5,873 bases of DNA from Desulfobacterales bacterium (GTDB lineage: Bacteria; Desulfobacterota; Desulfobacteria; Desulfobacterales; JAFDCJ01): NCBI GenBank assembly GCA_020345785.1, contig CP070771.1:5935691-5941563 (forward strand). Direction: 5' to 3'. Shown here piece by piece: positions 1 to 5,330 of the stretch. Below the pieces are notes generated by a model. It made no database searches and was not told the DNA's origin. It was given only the letters and a program-made list of their open reading frames with translations. Made by a program: the position numbers and the translations under genes. Each line of letters begins with the position of its first letter. The first letter of the stretch is position 1.

Positions 1-99
1 ACGAACAGCTTAAATAATGCGGATGTTGTTAATAACTTGATGCAAGAGGCGAACGAATTGAAAAAGATTTTTTCATCAATATTAGAGAAATCCGAGTAA
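1..99 (+). CDS. C-terminal fragment of a probable four-helix-bundle (IVS-type) protein
   Basis: An open frame enters from the left edge and ends at TAA 97-99, giving 32 residues. The tail is helical and polar, with a MQEANELKKIFSSI segment. Small four-helix-bundle proteins of the 23S rRNA intervening-sequence (IVS) family, relatives of the Avd accessory protein of diversity-generating retroelements, typically finish with a similar EA-x-EL-x-x-IF-x-x-S helix. The assignment rests on that short motif only. The AT-rich repeat tract directly downstream (about 121-220) is of a kind I associate with such genes, which gives slight extra support. The start and most of the protein lie outside the window. 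These proteins are usually of unknown cellular role, so no function is claimed. It could also be another small helical protein. Confidence 0.5.
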   Translation, partial: TNSLNNADVVNNLMQEANELKKIFSSILEKSE

Positions 100-120
100 A
101 TTAGAAGGTATTTGTTTAGG

Positions 121-220
121 TCATTGAATATTGTAATTTGGGATTTGTTTGTTATTTGGTGCTTGTTATTTGGAATTTAAACTTTTTGACGCTTGTAATT
201 TGGAATTTTAAACTTTCACC
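121..220. repeat. AT-rich repeat tract with a 30-bp tandem duplication
   Basis: The gap between the first gene and the deaminase gene holds two adjacent 30-bp copies, 161-190 and 191-220. Both begin GCTTGTWATTTGGAATTT and run into AAACTTT; they differ by a few substitutions and a one-base shift. The same words (TTATTTGG, ATTTGG) recur in degenerate form at 131-160, so the tract looks like a decayed tandem array. Just upstream, 123-133 (ATTGAATATTG) is the reverse complement of a word found twice at 2272-2303. The tract has no coding potential that I can support. It ends just before the ribosome binding site of the deaminase gene, so that gene's promoter must lie in or upstream of it. Confidence 0.7.
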
Positions 221-242
221 GCAAAATAAGGAATAAATTGTA

Positions 243-2021
243 ATGACAGTGACCGGAATTCTGAAATCCAAAACCGTTGATGAAACTTCACAGCTCATGA
301 AAGTGGCCTTGGGTGAGGAAAAGGCTGATCTGGCAATCATAAACGCCGATGTCGTCAATGTATACACTGCCGAAGTGTTAAAGGGTTATACCATTACCGT
401 CAAAGGCAAATGGATTGCCTATGTCGGTAAAAATGCCAATGACGCTGTCGGTCCTGATACCGAGGTCATCGATGCCGCAGGCCGGACCATTATTCCCGGC
501 CTGATCGATGGCCATACCCATATATCTTGGCTGTTTACCGCCGCCGAATTTATAAAATACACCATGCCGGGCGGTACCACCACGGTTGTCACAGAAACCC
601 TGGAGCCCTACCCTGTTTGCGGCTATGCCGGCGTGGTCGACTTTCTGGAATCAATGAAGGATCAGCCCATAAAAATCCTGGCCACCGCCCCCGCCATGGT
701 GTCCATCAGCGGTGCCGCCCGGGGTGTATCGCAGAAAGACCTCGAACAGCTTCTGGAACGAGACGATATCATTGGGCTGGGAGAAAGCTACTGGCAGTCG
801 ATATTACAATACCCCGCCCAGATACTTCCGCTTTATGAGCAAACATTAAATGCCGGCAAAACCCTCGAGGGACACTCGGCCGGAGCCGGCGATAAAAAAC
901 TGGCCGCCTATGTGGCCGGCGGAATTTCCTCCTGCCACGAACCGATCAATGCCGAACAAGTCCTGGAGAGATTGCGCATGGGCCTTCACATACTGGTCCG
1001 CGAAGGCAGTATTCGCCGGGACCTGGCGGAAATCGCCCGCATCAAAGACAGCGGAATTGATTTGCGCCGCCTGATCCTTTCAACCGACGGGGTGGCGCCC
1101 CGGGATCTCATTGAAAAAGGCTACATGGAATATGTGCTTCAAAAAGCGATCGATTCCGGCTTCGACCCGGTCGCGGCCGTTCAAATGGCGACGTTAAACG
1201 TGGCCGAACACTTTTCACTGGATTTGTTGATCGGCGGCATCGCTCCCGGTCGTTATGCCGACATGGTCATGATTCCGGATTTAACCACCATCGACGCCCG
1301 GCTGGTCATCAGCAACGGCAAAGTGATCGCCCGGGATCGTAAACTGATAGACGCCCCACGGCCGCATACATTTACAAAAGAAAGCCTGAACAGCGTCAAG
1401 CTGCCGCGGGACATGCTGCCATCAGATTTTATCATCCATGCCGGCCATGATACCGGATCGGTCAATGTCCGGGTTATCAATATGGTAACCGATCTGGTTA
1501 CCGCTGAACTGGAGATGTCATGGCCGGTCACGGCAGGAGAGCTTAAATCCGATGTCGATCAAGACGTGATTAAAGCGGCTGCTATCGACCGAACCCACAA
1601 CCCCGGCAAAATGGCGGTCGGATTGATCAAGGGTTTCGGCCTGAAATCAGGTGCCATGGCATGCAGCGCAGCCTGGGATTCATCCGACATTATTGTCGCC
1701 GGGACCAATGACGCCGATATGGCCGCAGCCGTGAACCGCATCCACGCGCTTCAGGGAGGGGCTGTTGTTTGTGAAAATGGCAAGATTCTGGCGGAACTGC
1801 CCCTGCCGATTTTCGGAATCATGTCGGATTTGCCGATCGAAACCATTGCCGCAAGACTGCAGGAAATTAAAAAATCAATCTCGCAGCTGGGAGTGTCTTT
1901 CCCCGATCCCCTTCTGACCTTAATTACCCTGACCGGGGCAGCAATTCCCTACCTGAGGATCTGCGAGGAGGGTTTGGTAAATCTGAAAAACGGTAAAACC
2001 CTGGAGCTTGTGGTCGCATAG
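243..2021 (+). CDS. Adenine deaminase family amidohydrolase (divergent)
   Basis: This 592-residue protein has the two-part architecture and length of bacterial adenine deaminases (EC 3.5.4.2), cytosolic metalloenzymes that convert adenine to hypoxanthine and ammonia in purine salvage. An N-terminal segment (ALGEEKADLAIINADVVNVY, 22-41) precedes the amidohydrolase barrel. Predicted metal ligands are H91 and H93 (GHTHI), E181 (GLGES), H211 (EGHSAG), H232 (CHEP) and D282 (STDG); REGS follows at 253-256. The strand-rich C-terminal domain is about 405-590, with GFGLKSGA at 464-471 and PLPIFGIMS at 520-528. Several signatures I remember from E. coli Ade are changed: HIESS is HISWL, the DPHE motif after GTTTVV is absent, TDD is TDG, and HDSHN is WDSSD (478-482). 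Fold and metal centre are therefore secure, but adenine as the substrate is less certain, so no symbol is given. The ATG at 243 has AAGGA at 228-232, 10 nt upstream. The gene stands alone, convergent with lnt. Confidence 0.88.
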   Translation: MTVTGILKSKTVDETSQLMKVALGEEKADLAIINADVVNVYTAEVLKGYTITVKGKWIAYVGKNANDAVGPDTEVIDAAGRTIIPGLIDGHTHISWLFTAAEFIKYTMPGGTTTVVTETLEPYPVCGYAGVVDFLESMKDQPIKILATAPAMVSISGAARGVSQKDLEQLLERDDIIGLGESYWQSILQYPAQILPLYEQTLNAGKTLEGHSAGAGDKKLAAYVAGGISSCHEPINAEQVLERLRMGLHILVREGSIRRDLAEIARIKDSGIDLRRLILSTDGVAPRDLIEKGYMEYVLQKAIDSGFDPVAAVQMATLNVAEHFSLDLLIGGIAPGRYADMVMIPDLTTIDARLVISNGKVIARDRKLIDAPRPHTFTKESLNSVKLPRDMLPSDFIIHAGHDTGSVNVRVINMVTDLVTAELEMSWPVTAGELKSDVDQDVIKAAAIDRTHNPGKMAVGLIKGFGLKSGAMACSAAWDSSDIIVAGTNDADMAAAVNRIHALQGGAVVCENGKILAELPLPIFGIMSDLPIETIAARLQEIKKSISQLGVSFPDPLLTLITLTGAAIPYLRICEEGLVNLKNGKTLELVVA

Positions 2022-2110
2022 TATAATGCATGCTTTCAAGCCTGATGCCGGGTCGGATAATGAAATGCTCAATACCTTACAGGCCTATCTACAAAAGTAA
2101 GGTAGATAAC
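2022..2110. other. Intergenic segment with short competing inverted repeats
   Basis: This is the start of the convergent gap between the deaminase gene and lnt. TACCTTAC (2073-2080) is the exact inverse of GTAAGGTA (2097-2104), and TATCTAC (2086-2092) is the exact inverse of GTAGATA (2102-2108). The two pairings overlap, so only one can form at a time. Neither is followed by a T-run, so this is not a standard intrinsic terminator for the upstream gene. A 24-codon frame at 2026-2100 exists but has no ribosome binding site. Confidence 0.3.
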
Positions 2111-2114
2111 ATTT

Positions 2115-2193
2115 TGTCCCCCTCCCTCAATCCCTCCCGCCTGGGGAGGGAAGTTTTACTCCTTCCCCTTGACGGGGGAGGCTGGGTGGGGAA
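2115..2193. repeat. G/C-rich double-hairpin dispersed repeat
   Basis: This imperfect palindrome of alternating C-rich and G-rich runs contains two hairpins side by side. TCCCTCCC (2131-2138) pairs perfectly with GGGAGGGA (2144-2151) over a 5-nt loop. CCTTCCCC (2161-2168) pairs with GGGGGAGG (2174-2181) with one G-T wobble. The flanks (CCCCCTCCCTC near 2118-2128 and GCTGGGTGGGG at 2181-2191) can pair imperfectly around both, giving a three-way, cruciform-like fold. The composition contrasts sharply with the AT-rich surroundings. The layout resembles the REP-like or MITE-like C-run/G-run elements scattered between genes in many proteobacterial genomes. It lacks a T-run on either strand, so terminator activity is possible but not shown. 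Confidence 0.65.
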
Positions 2194-2223
2194 GAAATTA
2201 AATAGATAAATTCCTTGCCCTTA

Positions 2224-2268
2224 ATATTGTATATAGGCCCGTTAATTATTAATAATATGATACAATAT
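2224..2268. repeat. AT-rich inverted repeat between convergent genes
   Basis: ATATTGTAT (2224-2232) and ATACAATAT (2260-2268) are exact inverse copies separated by 27 nt. The AT-only stem would be weak as a terminator. It abuts the 14-bp direct repeats that begin at 2269, so it may belong to the same repeat element beyond the 3' end of lnt. Confidence 0.35.
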
Positions 2269-2303
2269 CTTCAATATTCAATAGACATTCTTCAATATTC
2301 AAT
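2269..2303. repeat. Two 14-bp direct repeats spaced 21 bp
   Basis: CTTCAATATTCAAT occurs at 2269-2282 and again at 2290-2303, exactly 21 bp apart start to start, with a 7-bp unrelated spacer. The inner word CAATATTCAAT is the reverse complement of 123-133, beside the first gene of the window. The pair ends 6 bp before the lnt stop codon. Placement just beyond a gene end suggests a dispersed repeat; a two-helical-turn protein site is an alternative reading. Confidence 0.5.
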
Positions 2304-2309
2304 TTTGGT

Positions 2310-3875
2310 TTAGCCCGTTCTTCTCTTGGTTTTCCACCTTACAATTTCAACCGCTATGAACAGAGCCGCCAGCGCCAGGCAACCCACGGCGAACAGGTCG
2401 CCGATACGCGTATAGACGGATATTTCTTCCACCAGCGGTATCATCTGTGTTGCCACGGCATCCTGCAGCAAGTCCGTGGATGCCAATACTCTGCCGGCCG
2501 GGTCGATAAACCCGCTGATACCGGTGTTGGCCGACCTTACCAGGGCACGCCGGTTTTCCACCGCCCGGAAGACGGTCATGGAAAAATGCTGATAGGGACC
2601 GCTGGTTTTGCCGAACCAGGCATCGTTGGTGATATTGATCAGCAATGATGCGCCGTTTTGGACCATGGCCCGGGAAAGGCCGGGAAATATGATTTCATAG
2701 CAAATCTGAATGCCTAACTGCTGATCCCTCCAGGCGAGTGTCCGGCCTTTCTTGCCTGCTCGGAAATCGCCGACCTGCGCAACAATTTTACCCAAAAAAG
2801 GAAGCCATTTTTTAAACGGTACGTATTCGCCGAAAGGAACCAGATGGGTCTTATCATATTTGCCCATTGTTTTTGTTGCAGGGCTTATTAAATAGGCACT
2901 GTTGTAATATTGCACGGATTCATCGGTGCGCACAAAAGAGGGGCTGCCGATCAAATAATCCGTCTTCGTCCGCTCGATGCCCTCAAACACCAGTTCGGTC
3001 GGCTTTATATCGTATAAAAAATAAAATGGTGTGGCGGATTCCGGCCAGACAATAAGATCAGGCTGTTGTTCGCTTACCGATGCAGACAGACGATTGTATT
3101 TTTTAATCGTTTCATTTTGAAAGGTAGGATCCCACTTCACAAGTTGATCGATATTGCCCTGAATGACGGTAACGCGGGCCTTTGGAGAGGTTGCAGTCAG
3201 ATCATCGATTGCTTTCATACGCCAGTGGCCGTAAGACCAGGTGAGAGCGACGCCCACGAACAAGGCAACGATTGAACCCGCAGCCAGCCGCTTTGTGATA
3301 ACTTTGTCTTGCCACCTCCTTCCGGTTAAATATAGCAAGCTGATAAAAATGGCGCCGTTGACCAAGGCAATCAAAGCCGAAAGGCCATACACACCCAATA
3401 TATCTGATATCTGTATGAGTTGCAAACGGTTAAATTGTGAATAGCCCAGCAGCTCCCAGGGAAATCCGGAAAATATAAAAGAACGGACATATTCCAACGC
3501 GACCCAAAGCAGAGGTATCATTGGCAGACACCAGGCAGGTTTTTTGCCGAGGGCGGTTAAGACCGCTGAGAATGACGCAATAAAGAGCGCCAGAAATGCC
3601 GCGAAGAGAAACAAAACCGATACACTTAAATATGCCGGCAAATAGCCGTAGGTTCGCATCACAGGCACCAGCCAGTACAACAGCGATAGAAAATGAAGCA
3701 GACCGGCGATGAACCCTATGCGAAAGCCGGCGCCGGCGGAAACGCCTTTTAGCGCGTACAAAAGGGGAACGAGTGCTATCCAGGCCAGCCAGTCCCATCC
3801 TATTTTGGGATAGGCTCCGGTCAGCAACACGCCGCTTAATACCGCCCACAAGATGTTTCTTTTTTCAGTCACCAA
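2310..3875 (-). CDS. lnt: Apolipoprotein N-acyltransferase
   Basis: Lnt transfers the third acyl chain from phospholipid to the N-terminal cysteine of apolipoproteins in the inner membrane, the last step of lipoprotein maturation in Gram-negatives. The 521-residue product has the family's length and order. The hydrophobic N-terminal half (about 8-215) holds several membrane segments, then comes a periplasmic nitrilase-like domain (about 233-485), then a final membrane segment (about 492-512). The catalytic triad is visible: E279 in WPESA, K342 in GKYDKTHLVPFGEYVPF and C392 in GIQICYE. NITNDAWFG (413-421) and ENRRALVRSANTGISGF (440-456) are also typical. No ATG fits the start: the frame opens with TTG (3873-3875) directly followed by GTG (3870-3872), and GTG may be the true start. 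No strong Shine-Dalgarno is visible; GAGAG about 10-13 nt upstream is the best candidate. A structured RNA ending in an intrinsic terminator lies immediately upstream on the same strand, so attenuation control is possible. Confidence 0.96.
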   Translation of the reverse strand: MVTEKRNILWAVLSGVLLTGAYPKIGWDWLAWIALVPLLYALKGVSAGAGFRIGFIAGLLHFLSLLYWLVPVMRTYGYLPAYLSVSVLFLFAAFLALFIASFSAVLTALGKKPAWCLPMIPLLWVALEYVRSFIFSGFPWELLGYSQFNRLQLIQISDILGVYGLSALIALVNGAIFISLLYLTGRRWQDKVITKRLAAGSIVALFVGVALTWSYGHWRMKAIDDLTATSPKARVTVIQGNIDQLVKWDPTFQNETIKKYNRLSASVSEQQPDLIVWPESATPFYFLYDIKPTELVFEGIERTKTDYLIGSPSFVRTDESVQYYNSAYLISPATKTMGKYDKTHLVPFGEYVPFKKWLPFLGKIVAQVGDFRAGKKGRTLAWRDQQLGIQICYEIIFPGLSRAMVQNGASLLINITNDAWFGKTSGPYQHFSMTVFRAVENRRALVRSANTGISGFIDPAGRVLASTDLLQDAVATQMIPLVEEISVYTRIGDLFAVGCLALAALFIAVEIVRWKTKRRTG

Positions 3876-3892
3876 TTTAGGCCGGCTCTCAC

Positions 3893-3918
3893 AAAAAAAA
3901 CCCCGATCCGGCGGGGTC
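3893..3918 (-). terminator. Intrinsic terminator directly upstream of lnt
   Basis: Read on the minus strand, CCCCG (from 3912-3916) pairs with CGGGG (from 3901-3905) over a 6-nt loop. One A-U and one G-U pair can extend the stem, and eight consecutive T (from 3893-3900) follow. This is a textbook Rho-independent terminator, oriented to stop minus-strand transcription. It ends about 18-21 nt before the lnt start codon, so it either closes an independent small RNA gene or attenuates lnt itself. Confidence 0.8.
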
Positions 3919-4054
3919 AGCGATAATCAGCGACCAGCGGCAGAGCTGGGGGTATGAGGAAGGCCCCTGGAATGGGGCCCGGAGACACGCTCTGCCGCTG
4001 GTCGCTGAGGTATATAAAGAATTTTGGTTGCAACTCTTACAACGATTTGAAATT
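3893..4054 (-). ncRNA. Candidate structured small RNA or lnt leader
   Basis: A 20-bp perfect inverted repeat (3927-3946 with 3989-4008) encloses an asymmetric internal loop (15 nt at 3947-3961, 9 nt at 3980-3988). Inside is an apical hairpin, GGCCCC (3962-3967) with GGGGCC (3974-3979) closing a 6-nt loop. The region is G/C-rich in an AT-rich surround. The minus strand is chosen because the terminator at 3893-3918 follows the stem on that strand and a promoter-like pair lies at 4061-4089, predicting an RNA of about 160 nt. The 3' end is well supported; the 5' end depends on the weaker promoter call. The long closed stem with central bubble superficially recalls 6S RNA, but the hairpin is much shorter than 6S and I cannot assign a family. 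If transcription reads through, it is the lnt 5' leader. Read on plus, it has GGA motifs in the loops but no terminator. Confidence 0.55.
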
Positions 4055-4060
4055 ATTTTA

Positions 4061-4089
4061 CTATTAGGTGATTCTGCGGATACTGTCAA
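4061..4089 (-). promoter_or_regulatory. Putative sigma-70-type promoter for the RNA/lnt
   Basis: On the minus strand a perfect -35 TTGACA (from 4084-4089) is followed by exactly 17 nt and a weak -10, TAATAG (from 4061-4066, 3 of 6 matches to TATAAT). Transcription would start near 4054, about 45 nt before the 20-bp stem. The alternative TATATA at 4011-4016 would start inside the stem and lacks a -35, so it is less likely. Confidence 0.4.
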
Positions 4090-4280
4090 TATAATTCGCA
4101 ACTATAACCAACAACAATTGAAATTCATCCTTTCATTTGAGATTGCTTTAAATGCAATAGGTTATATACGAATTTTTATTAAAGTATCGATGGTAAAGGG
4201 CGATAAAAACATATAGAAAAGAATACAAAATTAAAATAATACGTTATTAATATCTAAACTGATCGGTCGAGGTTTCCGGG
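4090..4280. other. AT-rich non-coding stretch, nothing recognised
   Basis: This stretch is AT-rich, and I see no ribosome binding site with a credible frame, no RNA gene and no clear repeat in it. The only open frame nearby (4028-4216, plus strand) starts at TTG without a Shine-Dalgarno and overlaps the promoter-like sequence, so it is not called. Confidence 0.5.
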
Positions 4281-4441
4281 TTCAACGTTCAAAGGTTATA
4301 AGCGAAAGAAACTGAGAACAATTCTTATCAAAACTCGAGATAATCAACATGACCCTTTGGGTGAAATGGTTTTGGAACCAAATTGAAGGCAATCATCCTT
4401 TGATTGCATCAGATGAGAACAATTCAACCTTGAACGTTGAA
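4281..4441. repeat. Inverted-repeat-bounded, MITE-like segment
   Basis: The left arm TTCAACGTTCAAAGGTT (4281-4297) and right arm AACCTTGAACGTTGAA (4426-4441) are inverse copies differing by a single one-base indel. They bound a segment of about 160 bp. Inside, the 12-bp word TGAGAACAATTC occurs directly repeated at 4313-4324 and 4414-4425, the second copy touching the right arm. The segment has no reading frame of note. Short size, terminal inverted arms and no coding capacity fit a small non-autonomous element or dispersed intergenic repeat. I see no convincing target-site duplication. It ends about 28 bp before the ribosome binding site of the next gene. Confidence 0.5.
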
Positions 4442-4468
4442 ACGCTTAACCTGTTTAAAATATAGATC

Positions 4469-4474
4469 AGGAGG
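4469..4474 (+). promoter_or_regulatory. Strong Shine-Dalgarno AGGAGG
   Basis: AGGAGG lies 5 nt before the ATG at 4480. It fixes the start of the first small membrane protein and argues against the overlapping frame that opens at 4437. Confidence 0.8.
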
Positions 4475-4479
4475 AATCC

Positions 4480-4764
4480 ATGTTAGATTTTTTTACCGAG
4501 ACAACACTCTTGATTCCAATAATTCAAATCATTTTGTTAATGTCCATCAGCACGCTATCACTTTTATTCGGCAAAATGAGATTGGCTTTATTGGTCAATT
4601 ATATTTTCATTCTGTATTGGGCCTATTTTTTTAACCGGGATTTAGTGCTGAAAATGGGAGGCCCCGACAACTTTCAGTATATTACGGTCTTTTATTTTCT
4701 GTTTGGTATCATTATTATCCTGGTTGCTGCATTCTCATTCTTGTTTCAAAAAGATCATGATTAG
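4480..4764 (+). CDS. Small membrane protein of unknown function (94 aa)
   Basis: I do not recognise the family. The 94-residue product is strongly hydrophobic, with three likely membrane segments at about 9-30, 33-51 and 67-89. The loops are short: GK between the first two, and NRDLVLKMGGPDNFQ (52-66) before the third. The C-terminus is charged (QKDHD). No catalytic or metal-binding motif is visible. That it is a real gene is supported by the ideal AGGAGG 5 nt before ATG, by the coherent membrane-protein composition, and by the next gene beginning 6 nt after the stop. The likely location is the inner membrane, and the tight spacing to the second small membrane protein suggests co-transcription and possibly a shared complex. 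No promoter could be assigned with confidence; the upstream flank is the inverted-repeat segment. Confidence 0.75.
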   Translation: MLDFFTETTLLIPIIQIILLMSISTLSLLFGKMRLALLVNYIFILYWAYFFNRDLVLKMGGPDNFQYITVFYFLFGIIIILVAAFSFLFQKDHD

Positions 4765-4770
4765 TTCGAG

Positions 4771-5145
4771 ATGAAAGCGTCGACCAAAGCTGTGTTTCTC
4801 TCCGCCCTGGTTTACCCCGGTTCAGGCCAATTTGCGCTGGGGGCGGTCTATAGCGGCGCCTTTTTCGCCATCATAACCACGGGGGGCCTGCTGGTCTTCC
4901 TTTTCCGATTGACCAAGCGAATTTATTTGGCTGTCGATCAGATATTGCCGGAGTTGGCGAACTACAGGCTGAATCTGACTGAATTTATCGATATCATCAG
5001 CCATTCAGGCTATGACAGCTGGCATATCGACGGTATTAGCTTAGTTATTATCCTGTGCTGCTGGGTGGGCTCGGCAGTGCATGCCTTTTGGTTGGGGCGA
5101 GGGGTCGATCGGAGGCGTGAGCATAATCCCTCTGAATCAGAATAA
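4771..5145 (+). CDS. Small membrane protein with N-terminal SALVYPGSGQ motif (124 aa)
   Basis: This 124-residue protein begins with a basic tip and SALVYPGSGQFALG (11-24), followed by a membrane segment at about 28-47. A central, mainly soluble stretch runs about 48-86 (RLTKRIYLAVDQILPELANY and beyond). A second membrane segment lies at about 87-107, and the tail is basic then acidic. The motif resembles the LS-x-L-PG-x-G-x-x-Y-x-G type seen in TM2-like and other small membrane proteins that often end in a C-W-x-x-G-x-x-x-A-x-x-x-G-R helix; here CCWVGSAVHAFWLGR (96-110) fits that. The family has no function I can name. The ATG at 4771 is 6 nt after the preceding stop and has only GAG immediately before it, so translation is probably coupled to the upstream gene. 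It is most likely an inner-membrane partner of that protein. Confidence 0.8.
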   Translation: MKASTKAVFLSALVYPGSGQFALGAVYSGAFFAIITTGGLLVFLFRLTKRIYLAVDQILPELANYRLNLTEFIDIISHSGYDSWHIDGISLVIILCCWVGSAVHAFWLGRGVDRRREHNPSESE

Positions 5146-5218
5146 ATCCGCTCACAATTTTTTCCCCTGCCTCCTTGTTATTATATTTCACCGTATAACG
5201 ATGACGAGATGCCGAAAA

Positions 5219-5247
5219 TTGAGAAAGGTTTGTTTTCGATTTTAAAT
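5219..5247 (+). promoter_or_regulatory. Putative promoter of the MBL-fold gene
   Basis: TTGAGA (5219-5224, 5 of 6 to TTGACA) is separated by 17 nt from TTAAAT (5242-5247, 4 of 6 to TATAAT). This would give a leader of about 85 nt containing the tandem heptamer repeats. The match is moderate, and AT-rich DNA yields such pairs by chance. Confidence 0.35.
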
Positions 5248-5292
5248 ACATCTTATGTCTAATGATTTATGTACGGCTTGGGAACGCGTGAG

Positions 5293-5320
5293 TATCCAGC
5301 ATCCAGTAACCAGTATCCGG
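5293..5320. repeat. Four tandem 7-bp repeats
   Basis: TATCCAG (5293-5299), CATCCAG (5300-5306), TAACCAG (5307-5313) and TATCCGG (5314-5320) lie head to tail with no spacer; the consensus is YATCCAG. The array ends 4 bp before the Shine-Dalgarno of the next gene, so it would lie in its 5' untranslated region. Confidence 0.7.
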
Positions 5321-5324
5321 GAAT

Positions 5325-5330
5325 AGGAGA
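5325..5330 (+). promoter_or_regulatory. Shine-Dalgarno AGGAGA
   Basis: AGGAGA lies 8 nt before ATG 5339 and decides the start of the right-edge gene in favour of this ATG. The upstream frame opening near 5269 is out of phase with the recognisable protein. Confidence 0.8.

Noticed and set aside
2026..2100. A 24-codon frame just after the deaminase gene, ending at TAA 2098-2100
   Set aside because: It has no ribosome binding site and is very short. It could be the remnant of a lost gene's C-terminus, but nothing confirms this.
3927..4008. Plus-strand reading of the hairpin as a CsrA-sponge-like RNA (GGA in the apical loop and in the bubble)
   Set aside because: No plus-strand terminator follows and no plus-strand promoter is evident. 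Only two or three GGA motifs are present. The minus strand has a proper terminator.
3889..4101. Open frame of 70 codons on the minus strand through the hairpin and terminator
   Set aside because: It runs through both arms of a 20-bp perfect stem and through the terminator T-run. The structure explains the sequence better than a protein does.
4028..4216. Open frame of 62 codons on the plus strand
   Set aside because: It starts with TTG without a Shine-Dalgarno, lies in AT-rich DNA where such frames are common, and overlaps the minus-strand promoter-like sequence. It shows no recognisable motif.
4437..4634. 65-codon frame overlapping the 94-residue membrane protein
   Set aside because: It begins inside the inverted-repeat arm without a Shine-Dalgarno and runs out of phase with the frame that owns the AGGAGG.
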